Shown piece after piece: positions 43,937 to 53,595 of a stretch of DNA of 64,000 bases. The position numbers were made by a program, and so were the translations under genes. The notes beneath the pieces were generated by a model that had not been told where the DNA came from, made no database searches, and worked only from the letters and a program-made list of their open reading frames with translations. The stretch is from Nitrospirillum amazonense (GTDB lineage Bacteria > Pseudomonadota > Alphaproteobacteria > Azospirillales > Azospirillaceae). Where the stretch lies: contig NZ_VITV01000002.1 in NCBI RefSeq assembly GCF_007828035.1, positions 799,591-863,590 of the forward strand, read 5' to 3'. Numbering within the stretch: the first letter of the stretch is position 1; each line of letters opens with the position of its first letter.

Positions 43937-44788
43937 TCAGCGGCGCCAGGCCACGACCGTCTGCTGCTGCGTGCCCAACAGGTCAGAGCCCAGGCGCATG
44001 ACGTCGCCGGCCTTCAGGTACTCAGGCGTCGGCTTCACGCCCATGCCCACGCCCGGCGGGGTGCCGGTGGTGATCAGGTCGCCCGGCTGCAGGGTGATGA
44101 AGCGGCTGATGTAGCTGACCAGCGTCGCCACGCCGAAGATCATGGTGCTGGTGTTGCCGGTCTGGCGGCGGGCGCCGTTCACGTCCAGCCACAGGTCGAT
44201 GTTCTGCGGATCGGCAATCTCATCCGCCGTCACCAGCCAGGGACCGACGGGGCCGAAGGTGTCGCAGCCCTTGCCCTTGTCCCAGGTGCCGCCCCGCTCG
44301 ATCTGGTACTCACGCTCGGACACGTCGTTGACCAGGACGTAACCAGCCACATGGCTGAGCGCATCGGCCTCGTCGACATAGCGGGCGGTCTTGCCGATGA
44401 CGATGCCCAGCTCCACCTCCCAATCGCTCTTCACGCTGTCCTTGGGCAACATGACATCGTCATTGGGGCCGTTCAGGCAGCTGATGGCCTTGGTGAACAG
44501 CACCGGCTCCTTCGGCAGGGGCAGGTTGGATTCAGCGGCATGGTCGGCGTAGTTCAGGCCCACGGCCAGGAACTTGGGCGTCCCGGTGTAGGGCACGCCC
44601 AGGCGCGGGCTGCCGGACACGACGGGCAGGCTGGCGATGTCCAGCGCCGCCAGGGCGGCCAAGCCCCCGGCCGACAGCTGGGCGGGGCCGATGTCGGCCA
44701 CATGGCCCGAGAGATCGCGGATCTGGCCGGCGGCATCCAGCAGGCCGGGTTTCTCCTGGCCCACCGGGCCGTAACGCAGCAGCTTCAT
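43937..44788 (-). CDS. Fumarylacetoacetate hydrolase family protein
   Basis: 283 residues. FAH fold with the metal-binding acidic residues in DWEVELGIVIG and the preceding GLNYADHAAE segment; the C-terminal GDLITTGTPPGVGMG is the family signature. Members hydrolyse or decarboxylate acylpyruvates, including 2,4-diketo-3-deoxy-L-fuconate and ureidoglycolate-like substrates. The sequence is closest in feel to the diketo-deoxysugar-acid hydrolases, but this is not certain. ATG with AGGA upstream. Confidence 0.88.
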   Translation of the reverse strand: MKLLRYGPVGQEKPGLLDAAGQIRDLSGHVADIGPAQLSAGGLAALAALDIASLPVVSGSPRLGVPYTGTPKFLAVGLNYADHAAESNLPLPKEPVLFTKAISCLNGPNDDVMLPKDSVKSDWEVELGIVIGKTARYVDEADALSHVAGYVLVNDVSEREYQIERGGTWDKGKGCDTFGPVGPWLVTADEIADPQNIDLWLDVNGARRQTGNTSTMIFGVATLVSYISRFITLQPGDLITTGTPPGVGMGVKPTPEYLKAGDVMRLGSDLLGTQQQTVVAWRR

Positions 44789-44891
44789 GGGAAGTCCTGT
44801 CCCTGATTAGAAAGGCGCTCTGTTAGCGGTCGCAGTTTTCTTCCAATCTGACACCGCTGGCAATGCCGATCCTTTCATGGCGCCCCCCGCG

Positions 44892-45791
44892 TTACTGGCC
44901 GTTGCGGATGTAATCCGCCAAGCCCTGCGCCAGATGATCGTACAGCAGACGCACGCGCCGGCTGGACTTCAGGTCCGGATGCATGACCAGCCAGGTGTCG
45001 AGGTCGAAGCCCAGGGTGCCGGGCAGCAGGTGCACCAGGTCAGGGTCGCGGCGTCCCAGCCCCACCTGGCAAATGCCGATGCCGAAACCGGCGCGGATGG
45101 CGGCCAGCTGGGCCACGTCGCTGTCCGCGCGGAAGGCGAAATGCTCGCGGCCGAAATACCGCCCCCGGGCGCGCAGGGTGCGGATGACAGCCGTTTCGGT
45201 ATCGAAACCGATCAGGCTGTGGCTGGCGAGATCGTCCCAGCAGGCCGGGGTGCCGTGCATTTCCAGATAACGTCGGTGGGCATGGAGCCCCAACGCGATG
45301 ACGCCCAGGTGCCGGGCCACCAGCGCGCCTTGCGTGGGGCGCACCATACGGACGGCAATGTCGGCGTCGCGCCGCAGCAGATCCTCCGTCTCGTTGGACA
45401 GGGACAGCTCAATCGCCACCTTGGGATGGTCGCGGCGGAAGGCGGCCAGGATGGGGGGCAGCACCTCCACCCCCACCACCACACTGGCCGTGACACGCAC
45501 GCTGCCCGCCACCTCATCCGCCGGGCCCGACGCCGCGCGCAACAGGGCGGCCGCGGCGGCGGCCATCACCTCGGCATGGGCGCGAAGCTCCAGCGCCGTC
45601 TCGGTCGGCGTCAGGCCTTGGGGAGAGCGGGTGAACAGGGTGGCGCCCAGCGTGCGCTCCAGCTCCTCCACATGGCGGCCGACGCTGGGCTGAGTCAGCC
45701 CCAGCGCGCGCCCCGCCGCCGACAGGCTGCCCTCGCGCAGCACCGCGAGGAAGGAGCGGTAGAGTTCCCAACCGGGTTCGTGCTTAGCCAT
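44892..45791 (-). CDS. LysR-family transcriptional regulator
   Basis: 299 residues. HTH domain at the N terminus (ELYRSFLAVLREGSLSAAGRALGLTQPSVGRHVEELERTLG read in parts) and an effector domain with DADIAVRMVRP and IRAGFGIGICQVG. It resembles regulators that control a divergent single enzyme gene. Divergent from the SDR-like gene at 45889, with 97 AT-rich bases between, where a LysR site would be expected. Effector unknown. Confidence 0.9.
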   Translation of the reverse strand: MAKHEPGWELYRSFLAVLREGSLSAAGRALGLTQPSVGRHVEELERTLGATLFTRSPQGLTPTETALELRAHAEVMAAAAAALLRAASGPADEVAGSVRVTASVVVGVEVLPPILAAFRRDHPKVAIELSLSNETEDLLRRDADIAVRMVRPTQGALVARHLGVIALGLHAHRRYLEMHGTPACWDDLASHSLIGFDTETAVIRTLRARGRYFGREHFAFRADSDVAQLAAIRAGFGIGICQVGLGRRDPDLVHLLPGTLGFDLDTWLVMHPDLKSSRRVRLLYDHLAQGLADYIRNGQ

Positions 45792-45888
45792 AAATTTACG
45801 TATATCAACTCAACGGCCTTACGCAATTCCGTTTATCTATCCGACCCGTCACCTTCCCGGCATCGCAATGACGCCGACGGAGGAAAAG

Positions 45889-46878
45889 ATGGCGACGACG
45901 AACGGCAAGACGGTTCTGGTGATTGGGGCCAGGGGCGGCGTGGGGGGTGCCGTGGCTGCCCGCCTGCTGGCCGATGGCTGGACGGTGAAGGCCCTGGCAA
46001 GGGGCCAGGGAGCGGGGGGTCGCGGGTCACGGCCGGACTTGGCCGCCGCCCAGTGGATCCAGGGCGACGCCATGAACGCCGCCGACGTGGCCCGGGCCGC
46101 CGCCGGCGCCGATGTCATCGTCCATGCCGTGAACCCGCCGGGCTACAAGGACTGGGACAAGCTGGTGCTGCCCATGATGGACAACACCATCGCCGCCGCC
46201 AAGGCCGTGGGCGCCCGCATCGTCCTGCCGGGCACAGTGTACAACTACGGCCCCGACGCCCAGCCCGACCTGACCGAGGAGTCGCCGCAGAACCCAGTCA
46301 CGGTGAAAGGCGGCATCCGCGTGGCCATGGAGCGGCGGCTGCGCCAGGCATCGACCGAGGGTGCCCGCGTCCTGATCCTGCGCTGTGGCGACTTCTTCGG
46401 GCCCCACGCCGGCAACAACTGGTTCGGCCAGGGGCTGGTGAAACCAGGCAAGGCGGTCACGTCCATTCCCTACCCCGGCCCACACGCCGTCGGCCACGCC
46501 TGGGCCTATCTGCCCGACGTGGCGGAAACGGTGGCCCGCCTGCTGGCGCGGGAAAACGAGCTGGCGACCTTCGAGACCTTTCACTTCGGCGGCCATTGGC
46601 TGGAGGCAGGGGCGGAGATGGCGGCATCCATCCAGCGTGTGGTGGTGGCGCGGGGCGGCGCGCGGCCGGCCGTCACGGCCTTCCCCTGGTGGCTGGTGAC
46701 CCTGGCCTCCCCCTTCGTCACCGTGTTCCGCGAAATGCGGGAGATGCGTTACCTGTGGCAGCGGCCGGTGCGGCTGGAGAACGCCAAGCTCAAGGCTTTC
46801 CTGGGGGCCGAGCCCCATACGCCGCTGGACGTGGCGGTGGCCGCCGCCCTGACGGATTTGGGGTGTGTGCCGGCGTGA
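45889..46878 (+). CDS. NAD(P)-binding epimerase-like protein
   Basis: 329 residues. Rossmann loop VIGARGGVGGAVAARL, GDAMNAADVARAAAGADVIVHAV, then the Tyr region VYNYGPDAQPDLTEESPQNP without the usual YxxxK pair, so it belongs to the atypical/extended group that may bind NADP without classic catalysis. Start at ATG 45889 because GGAGG lies five bases upstream; an ATG at 45868 has no site. Under the divergent LysR. Function unknown. Confidence 0.82.
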   Translation: MATTNGKTVLVIGARGGVGGAVAARLLADGWTVKALARGQGAGGRGSRPDLAAAQWIQGDAMNAADVARAAAGADVIVHAVNPPGYKDWDKLVLPMMDNTIAAAKAVGARIVLPGTVYNYGPDAQPDLTEESPQNPVTVKGGIRVAMERRLRQASTEGARVLILRCGDFFGPHAGNNWFGQGLVKPGKAVTSIPYPGPHAVGHAWAYLPDVAETVARLLARENELATFETFHFGGHWLEAGAEMAASIQRVVVARGGARPAVTAFPWWLVTLASPFVTVFREMREMRYLWQRPVRLENAKLKAFLGAEPHTPLDVAVAAALTDLGCVPA

Positions 46879-46963
46879 CGGCGCAGGGTCCGGGCTGGAC
46901 AAACGTACCTGCTTCCACCATCAAATTTTTATTGGATACAAAATCCATGGGCAGGAGCAGGGA

Positions 46964-48547
46964 ATGAAAAAGATGGCAGGAGCGAAATGGGCGGCGGCGG
47001 CGCTGGCCGCGGTGCTGATGACCGGCGCGGCGACCCAAGGCTGGGCCGAGGACAAGAAGGACAAGGGCGGCGAAGACGCGCCCAAGCCGGGCAAGATCGC
47101 GGAGCAGATCGAGGCGGCCACCGCCCGCGCGCCCATCGCGGAGACGGCCAAGAGCAGCGCCCACAGCGTCACCATCCGGGGCAAGAGCATCCGCTACCAG
47201 GCGACCGCCGGCACCCTGACCATCCGGGACGACAACGGCAAGCCGACCGCCAGCGTGTTCTACGTCGCCTACACGGCCGAGGGCGCGCCGGCGACCAAGC
47301 GGCCCGTGACCTTCCTCTACAACGGCGGCCCAGGCTCGGCCAGCCTGTGGATGCACATGGGGCTGGGGCCGGTGCGCGTGCGCACCAGCGCGCCGGACAA
47401 CACGCCGCCGGCGCCCTATGTCTATTCCGCCAATGAGGACAGCATCCTGGACAAGACCGACCTGGTCTTCATCGATGCCATCGGCACCGGCTATTCCCGC
47501 CCGCTGGGCGACGCCAAGGACAAGGACTTCTGGGGCGTGGACCAGGACGTGGACGCCTTCGCCCGCGCCATCAACCGCTACGTCACCATCAACAACCGTT
47601 GGAACTCGCCCAAATTCCTGTTCGGCGAGTCCTACGGCACCACCCGCTCGTCCGCCCTGGCCAACCGGCTGCAGCAGGACGGCATGGACCTGAACGGCGT
47701 CGTGCTGCTGTCGTCCATCCTGAACTACGGCATCCGCCAGCCGGGCTTCGACAACATCTTCATCTCCTACCTGCCCAGCTACGCCGCCACCGCCTGGTAC
47801 CACAACCGCATCGCCAACAAGCCCGCCGACTTGGCCGCCTTCCTGCAGAAGGTGCGGGACTACGCGCGCGGCCCCTACACCGTGGCGCTGGCCAAGGGCC
47901 AGGACATCACCCCGGAGGAAGAGGACGCTGTCGCCAAGCAGCTGTCGGCCTACACCGGCCTGCCGGTCCCCTTCCTGAAGCAGGCCAAGCTGCGCGTCAG
48001 CCTGCAGCGCTTCCGCAAGGAACTGCTGCGTGACGAGGCCAAGACGGTGGGCCGCCTGGACAGCCGCTTCCTGGGCGTGGATATCGATTCCGCCGGCGAG
48101 GGACCGGAGTACGACGCCTCCTCCAACGCGGTCACCAGCGCCTTCATCTCCAGCCAGCGCGCCTACATCAACGGCGACCTGGGCTATAAGACCGACCTGG
48201 ACTATCGCCGCAGCGCCGACGGCGCCATCGGCCAGTGGGACTGGCACCACAAGATCGAGAACCGGCGGATGGAAATGCCGGACGTGGCCCTGGACCTGGC
48301 GCAGGCCATGCGTCAGAACCCGCACCTGCAGCTGCTGTCGCTGAATGGCTGGTACGACATGGCCACCCCGTTCTTCGGCACGGAATACGACATCGGCCAC
48401 ATGGAGCTGGAACCGGCGCAGCGGAAAAACGTGACGTTCAAGTATTACCCCTCCGGCCACATGGTGTACCTGAACCCCGAGGCGCTGAAGCAGATGGTGG
48501 CCGACCTGGACGCCTTCTACGACAAGGCGGCGCCAGCCGCGCCGTAA
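46964..48547 (+). CDS. Secreted S10 serine carboxypeptidase, copy 1
   Basis: 527 residues. Signal peptide of about 28 residues (ends GWAE). Serine carboxypeptidase of family S10: oxyanion NGGPGSAS (120-127), nucleophile Ser223 in GESYG, Asp465 in NGWYDMATPF and His499 in PSGHMVYL. These enzymes remove C-terminal residues at acid or neutral pH. Bacterial secreted members often occur in loci for peptide use. ATG with AGGAG upstream. 249 bases later a paralogue follows. The charged stretch DKKDKGGEDAP after the signal is a flexible linker. Confidence 0.93.
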   Translation: MKKMAGAKWAAAALAAVLMTGAATQGWAEDKKDKGGEDAPKPGKIAEQIEAATARAPIAETAKSSAHSVTIRGKSIRYQATAGTLTIRDDNGKPTASVFYVAYTAEGAPATKRPVTFLYNGGPGSASLWMHMGLGPVRVRTSAPDNTPPAPYVYSANEDSILDKTDLVFIDAIGTGYSRPLGDAKDKDFWGVDQDVDAFARAINRYVTINNRWNSPKFLFGESYGTTRSSALANRLQQDGMDLNGVVLLSSILNYGIRQPGFDNIFISYLPSYAATAWYHNRIANKPADLAAFLQKVRDYARGPYTVALAKGQDITPEEEDAVAKQLSAYTGLPVPFLKQAKLRVSLQRFRKELLRDEAKTVGRLDSRFLGVDIDSAGEGPEYDASSNAVTSAFISSQRAYINGDLGYKTDLDYRRSADGAIGQWDWHHKIENRRMEMPDVALDLAQAMRQNPHLQLLSLNGWYDMATPFFGTEYDIGHMELEPAQRKNVTFKYYPSGHMVYLNPEALKQMVADLDAFYDKAAPAAP

Positions 48548-48573
48548 GGCTTCCCAAGAGGCACCGCGACCAG

Positions 48574-48600
48574 CCAGCGGCATGGGAGCCATGCCGCTGG
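48574..48600. repeat. Hairpin after the first S10 gene
   Basis: CCAGCGGCATGG-GAG-CCATGCCGCTGG, perfect 12-base arms with a 3-base loop. It immediately precedes the dispersed repeat at 48603-48690. No T tract, so more likely a structured repeat or mRNA-end element than a simple terminator. Confidence 0.7.
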
Positions 48601-48602
48601 TA

Positions 48603-48690
48603 GCCCGCGACTGCGGGCGCCGGAGCGAGCACCGCAGGGCGCAGCGAGGAAGCCAAGCCAGCGGATGCTGGCGCCCGGCGCATGAGGGAA
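48603..48690 (+). repeat. Dispersed GC-rich structured repeat, copy A
   Basis: Contains GACTGCGGGCGCCGGAG and GAGCACCGCAGG followed by GCGAGGAAGCCAA and GCTGGCGCCCGG. A similar element lies in reverse orientation at 57629-57735. By hand count about 34 of the first 41 positions agree, with one gap. Intergenic, between the two S10 genes. Confidence 0.65.
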
Positions 48691-48796
48691 CACTAAAATA
48701 AGGTCACGATGTCGCCCCCCAAGCAACGGGCTGGACAGCGGGCTTGCCATCAAACATCAAACAATTTGATGACAACCCGCAACAGGGAGCTTGGGG

Positions 48797-50368
48797 ATGC
48801 GTAAGACGATCGTGGCGTTGACGGCAGTGCTGCTGACCTCCGTCGCCGTGGCCGGATGGGCTGATGACAAGAAGGACAAGGGCGGCGACGACGACGCGCC
48901 CAAGGGCAAGGTGGCGGAACAGATCGAGGCGGCCACCGCCCGGGCACCCGTGACCGAGACGGCCAAGACCACGTCGCATACCGTCACCATCAAGGGCAAG
49001 AGCATCCGCTATCAGGCGACGGCCGGCACCCTGACCATCCGCGACAATGACGGCAAGCCCACGGCTAGCGTCTTTTACGTCGCCTACACGGCCGAGGGCG
49101 CACCGGCGGCCAAGCGGCCGGTGACCTTCCTCTATAACGGCGGCCCCGGCTCGGCCAGCCTGTGGCTGCACATGGGGTCCTTCGGGCCCATCCGGGTGCG
49201 CACGGCCAGCCCGGACAACAACGCCCCCGCGCCCTATACTTTCACCGCCAACGACGACAGCCTGCTGGACAAGACCGACCTGGTGTTCATCGACGCCATC
49301 GGCACCGGCTATTCCCGCCCCCTGGGTGAAGCCAAGGGCAAGGATTTCTGGGGCGTGGACCAGGATGTGGACGGTTTCGCCCGCGCCATCAGCCGCTATG
49401 TCAGCCTCAACAACCGCTGGAACTCCCCCAAATTTCTGTTCGGGGAGTCCTACGGCACCACGCGGTCGGCGGCCCTGTCCAACCGGCTGCAGCAGGATGG
49501 CATGGACCTGAACGGCGTCATCCTGCTGTCGTCCATCCTGAACTACGGCATCCTGCAGCCGGGCTATGACGAGGGCTACATCGCCTTCCTGCCCAGTTAC
49601 GCCGCCACCGCCTGGTACCACAACCGCATCCCCAACAAGCCGGCCGACCTGGCCGCCTTCGTGCAGCAGGCGCGTGTCTTCGCGCGCGGCCCCTATGCCG
49701 CCGCCCTGGCCAAGGGCCAGACCATATCGGCGGAGGAAGAGGACGCCGTGGCCAAGCAGCTGGCCACCTTCACCGGCCTGTCTCCGGACTACCTGAAGCG
49801 CGCCAAGCTGCGCATCGACCTGTTCCGCTTCCAGAAGGAGCTGTTGCGCGACAAGCGGCAGACGGTGGGCCGCTTCGACAGCCGCTTCCTGGGCGTGGAC
49901 ACGGACGCCGCCGGTGAGGGGCCGGAGTACGACCCCTCCGACAGCGCCATCAACAGCGCCTTCATCTCCAGCCTGCGCGCCTATCTGGCGGGCGACCTGG
50001 GCTATAAGACGGACCTGGAGTATCGTGCCGGGTCCGACGACGCCAACGAGCAGTGGGACTGGCACCACAAGGTGCCCAACGTCGGCAAGCTGGAGGTGCC
50101 GGACGTAGCGTTGGACCTCAGCCTGGCCATGCGCCAGAACCCGCACCTGCAGCTGCTGTCGCTGAACGGCTATTACGACATGGCGACGCCGTTCTTCAAC
50201 ACGGAGTACGACATCAACCACATGGCGCTGGAACCGGCGCAGCGAAAGAACGTGACGTTCAAGTACTATCCGTCCGGGCACATGATCTACCTGAACCCGG
50301 ACGCGCTGAAGCAGCTGGTCGTCGACCTGGATGCCTTCTACGATAAGGCTACCTCGGGCGGCGCATAA
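48797..50368 (+). CDS. Secreted S10 serine carboxypeptidase, copy 2
   Basis: 523 residues, a close paralogue of the 46964 gene along nearly its entire length, including the post-signal linker DDKKDKGG. Oxyanion NGGPGSAS, nucleophile Ser218 in GESYG, Asp461 in NGYYDMATPF and His495 in PSGHMIYL. Signal peptide of about 22 residues. ATG with GGGAG seven bases upstream. The tandem duplication suggests different peptide preferences or a dosage gain; differences such as MGLGPVR versus MGSFGPIR near the oxyanion loop are candidates for specificity. Confidence 0.93.
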   Translation: MRKTIVALTAVLLTSVAVAGWADDKKDKGGDDDAPKGKVAEQIEAATARAPVTETAKTTSHTVTIKGKSIRYQATAGTLTIRDNDGKPTASVFYVAYTAEGAPAAKRPVTFLYNGGPGSASLWLHMGSFGPIRVRTASPDNNAPAPYTFTANDDSLLDKTDLVFIDAIGTGYSRPLGEAKGKDFWGVDQDVDGFARAISRYVSLNNRWNSPKFLFGESYGTTRSAALSNRLQQDGMDLNGVILLSSILNYGILQPGYDEGYIAFLPSYAATAWYHNRIPNKPADLAAFVQQARVFARGPYAAALAKGQTISAEEEDAVAKQLATFTGLSPDYLKRAKLRIDLFRFQKELLRDKRQTVGRFDSRFLGVDTDAAGEGPEYDPSDSAINSAFISSLRAYLAGDLGYKTDLEYRAGSDDANEQWDWHHKVPNVGKLEVPDVALDLSLAMRQNPHLQLLSLNGYYDMATPFFNTEYDINHMALEPAQRKNVTFKYYPSGHMIYLNPDALKQLVVDLDAFYDKATSGGA

Positions 50369-50492
50369 GAGCGGACCGCTTTACCCTGGCCCAACAAGCA
50401 CTTGCCCGGTGATGGGCTTGGCCTCATCTTCGATCCATTCCGCCGCCGACGTCCCCCGGGATGCCGGCGGCCAACAACGATTGGGGTAAGCG

Positions 50493-52526
50493 ATGCGCGC
50501 TGCCGTTCTGGCATTGACCGTGATCCTGGGCACGACCTCCCTCACGGCGGCGGCCCCGCCCCCGCCGGCCACCAGCCCGGCCGCCCCCCTGATCGAGCGC
50601 GCCAAATTCTTCGGCAACCCCAGCCGCACCCAGGGCAAGCTGAGCCCCGACGGCAAATGGCTGTCCTGGATCGCGCCGCGCGACGGCGTGCTGAACATTT
50701 GGGTGGCCCCCGCCAGCGACCCCACCAAGGCCAAGGCCCTGACGGCGGAGAAGACCCGCCCCATCCGCCAGCATTTTTGGTCCCCCGACGGCAAGATGAT
50801 CCTGTTCGTCAACGACAAGGGCGGGGACGAGAATTTCGTGTTGTACGGCGTCAACGTCGCCACGGGCGAACAGCGCACCCTGACGCCGCAGGAAAAGACG
50901 CGCGTCGACATCATCGGCACCAGCCACCACATCAAGGACCGCATCCTGGTTGGCCTGAACAACCGCGATCCCAAGTGGTTCGACGTCTACAGCCTGGACT
51001 TGGCCAAGGGCAAACTGACCCTGGTGTTCAAGAACGAGGGCTATGCCGGTTTCGTCGCGGACGAGTCCCTGAAGCTGCGCCTGGCGGCCAAGTCGCGGCC
51101 CGATGGCGGAACCGACTTCTTCCGCGTGGCCGACAATAAGGTTGAAGCCCAGCCGCTGGGTGCGGTCGGGCTGGATGACAGCCTGACCACCAACCCCCTG
51201 GGCTATACCGAGGACGGCAAGACGCTGTACTGGATCGATAGCCGCGGCCGCGACACCGCCGCGCTGATCGCCCAGGACGCCGCCACCGGCACCACCCGGG
51301 TGGTGGGCCAAAGCGACAAGGCCGATGTGGGCGACGTCCTGGCCGATCCCAAGACGGGGGTGATCCAGGCCTATGCCATCGACTATCTGCGCACGGAATG
51401 GACGGCGCTGGATCCCAAGATCGGCGCGGAACTGGACTTCCTGAAGTCTCAGCTGAAGGGCGACATCCACGTCACCAGCCGCACCGACGACGACGGCGCC
51501 TGGACCGTGGTGGTGGATCCGGTCACGGCGCCGGCGGCGACATACCGCTTCGACCGCAAGGCCCACACCCTGACCAAGCTGTTCGTGAACCGGCCGGAGC
51601 TGGAGGGTGCCGACCTGGCCGCCATGCACCCGGTGGAGATCAAGGCGCGCGACGGTCTGACGCTGGTGTCCTACCTCACCCTGCCGGCGGGCAGCGACGG
51701 CAAGGGCGATGGGCATCCCGACCAGCCCCTGCCCATGGTGCTGTTCGTGCATGGCGGCCCTTGGGCGCGAGACGGTTACGGCTACAACGGCTATCACCAG
51801 TGGCTGGCCAACCGGGGCTATGCCGTGCTGTCGGTCAACTATCGCGGCTCCACCGGCTTCGGGAAGAACTTCATCACCGCCGGCAACCTGCAATGGGGCC
51901 GCAAGATGCATGACGACCTGATCGACGCCGTCGACTGGGCGGTCAAGCAGGGCATCACCACCAAGGACAAGGTGGCCATCATGGGCGGGTCCTACGGCGG
52001 CTATGCCACCCTGGCCGGCCTGACCTTCACCCCCGACGCCTTCGCCTGCGGCGTGGACATCGTGGGCCCCAGCAACCTGGCCACCCTGCTGAAGACCATC
52101 CCGCCCTATTGGGAGGCGGGCAAGCAGCAGTTCTACAAGCGCATGGGCGACCCGACGACGGAGGACGGCCGCCAGCTGCTGCACGACGCCTCCCCCCTGT
52201 TCAAGGCGGCGGATATCAAGAAGCCGCTGCTGATCGGCCAGGGCGCCAACGATCCCCGCGTCAACCAGGCGGAGTCGGACCAGATCGTGAAGGCGATGAA
52301 GGAGAAGAACATCCCCGTCACCTACATCCTGTTCCCCGACGAGGGCCACGGCTTCGCCCGGCCGGAGAACAGCATCGCCTTCAACGCCGCCGCCGAACAG
52401 TTCCTGGGCGCCTGCCTGGGCGGCCGGGCGGAGCCCTTCGGCGCCGCCTTCAAGGGCTCCAGCATCACCGTGCCCGACGGGGCGCAGTTCACGCCGGGAC
52501 TGCAGGCGGCGCTGGCGGCCAAGTAA
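50493..52526 (+). CDS. Secreted S9 prolyl oligopeptidase-family peptidase
   Basis: 677 residues. Signal peptide of about 20 residues. The N-terminal beta-propeller (SPDGKWLSWI, SPDGKMILFVND) gates access and the C-terminal alpha/beta-hydrolase domain carries Ser500 in GGSYGG, Asp587 in GANDPRV and His619 in EGHGF. The layout fits the S9C acylaminoacyl/dipeptidyl-peptidase-like group. It acts on short peptides in the periplasm and belongs with the neighbouring S10 and M13 genes. SD-like GGGGTAAGCG before the ATG. Confidence 0.93.
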   Translation: MRAAVLALTVILGTTSLTAAAPPPPATSPAAPLIERAKFFGNPSRTQGKLSPDGKWLSWIAPRDGVLNIWVAPASDPTKAKALTAEKTRPIRQHFWSPDGKMILFVNDKGGDENFVLYGVNVATGEQRTLTPQEKTRVDIIGTSHHIKDRILVGLNNRDPKWFDVYSLDLAKGKLTLVFKNEGYAGFVADESLKLRLAAKSRPDGGTDFFRVADNKVEAQPLGAVGLDDSLTTNPLGYTEDGKTLYWIDSRGRDTAALIAQDAATGTTRVVGQSDKADVGDVLADPKTGVIQAYAIDYLRTEWTALDPKIGAELDFLKSQLKGDIHVTSRTDDDGAWTVVVDPVTAPAATYRFDRKAHTLTKLFVNRPELEGADLAAMHPVEIKARDGLTLVSYLTLPAGSDGKGDGHPDQPLPMVLFVHGGPWARDGYGYNGYHQWLANRGYAVLSVNYRGSTGFGKNFITAGNLQWGRKMHDDLIDAVDWAVKQGITTKDKVAIMGGSYGGYATLAGLTFTPDAFACGVDIVGPSNLATLLKTIPPYWEAGKQQFYKRMGDPTTEDGRQLLHDASPLFKAADIKKPLLIGQGANDPRVNQAESDQIVKAMKEKNIPVTYILFPDEGHGFARPENSIAFNAAAEQFLGACLGGRAEPFGAAFKGSSITVPDGAQFTPGLQAALAAK

Positions 52527-52545
52527 GCGTGTGACGGGGGAAGTA

Positions 52546-53544
52546 ATGGGGCACGGGGGGGTGATGGGTATGGCGGGGGGTTGGGCGCGGGCGCATCGGG
52601 TAGGCATGGCGGCGGCCCTGCTTCTTTTCCTGTCCCTGCCGACCCTATCCCTGCTGGCGGCGGCGCAAACCGCCGCCGACAGCCCACCCACCGTCACCAT
52701 CACCGGCAACCGCTTCACCGTCGAGACGCTGACCCAGGCGACGGAAGGTTTCGTCCAGGACCATGGTCATCCCTCCCCCCGGTTGAACCAGCTGACCCGG
52801 TGGGAACGTCCCGTCTGTCCAGAGGCGATCAACGTGCCGGCCGACGTGGCCGCATTTCTCACCACCCGCATCAAGACGGTGGCGGGCCAAGTGGGCGCGC
52901 CGACCCGGGACGGCTGCAAGCGTGATATCGAGATCATCTTCTCCGATACGCCCCAGGCCGTGATGGATGCCGTCGCGGATAAACGCTCATTCCTGCTGGG
53001 CTATCACTTCGTCAACCAGACCAAGGCGTTGAGCAAGGTCACCCAGGCCATCCAGGCATGGTACGTGACCGCCGTGCGCGACGGCGCCGTCACCGTGGTG
53101 GACGACCCGTATTACGCCTCAGGCATGCATTCCGACGATCCCTTGAAGGACCAGTTCCACGGCAACGGCGGCAGCCGGCTGTCCCACGACATGGCCAGCG
53201 TCTTCGATAATATCGTCGTGATCGTGGACACCACCAAGATCGAGGGAGAGACGTTCGGCAGCCTGGCCGACTACCTGGCCATGCTGGTCCTGGCCCAGCC
53301 GGCCAGCGCCGTGGACCAGTGCAACCCCCTGCCCAGCATCCTGAGCCTGTTCTCCGACGCCTGCCCATCGGCACAGCGGGTCCGGTCGCTGAGCCCGGCG
53401 GACAGGGCCTATCTGGAGGGGCTCTATTCCGTCGCCCCGGACGCGACCGGCAGCCTGCAGCGCGCCACCATCGCCACCCACATGCTGGACAGCCTCAAGA
53501 CCAGCACCCTCGCCGCAGACGGCGGGACACCCGCGGCGAAATAA
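52546..53544 (+). CDS. Uncharacterised secreted protein
   Basis: 332 residues. A hydrophobic signal segment (MAAALLLFLSLPTLSLL) lies around residues 20-37 with a long basic front. The mature chain has recurring features I have seen in hypothetical proteins of peptidase-rich loci (RWERPVCPEAINVPADVAAFL, IFSDTPQAVMDAVADKRSFLLGYHF) but no family I can name. Cysteines at the PVCP, DGCK, DQCN and DACP sites could form disulfides. ATG at 52546 with GGGGGAA upstream; GTG at 52531 is an alternative. It follows the S9 gene by 19 bases and may be co-expressed. Confidence 0.7.
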   Translation: MGHGGVMGMAGGWARAHRVGMAAALLLFLSLPTLSLLAAAQTAADSPPTVTITGNRFTVETLTQATEGFVQDHGHPSPRLNQLTRWERPVCPEAINVPADVAAFLTTRIKTVAGQVGAPTRDGCKRDIEIIFSDTPQAVMDAVADKRSFLLGYHFVNQTKALSKVTQAIQAWYVTAVRDGAVTVVDDPYYASGMHSDDPLKDQFHGNGGSRLSHDMASVFDNIVVIVDTTKIEGETFGSLADYLAMLVLAQPASAVDQCNPLPSILSLFSDACPSAQRVRSLSPADRAYLEGLYSVAPDATGSLQRATIATHMLDSLKTSTLAADGGTPAAK

Positions 53545-53595
53545 TCCATGCCGATGCACCCCCTGCATCCGGCGCGCCAAACGACTTTTACCACG

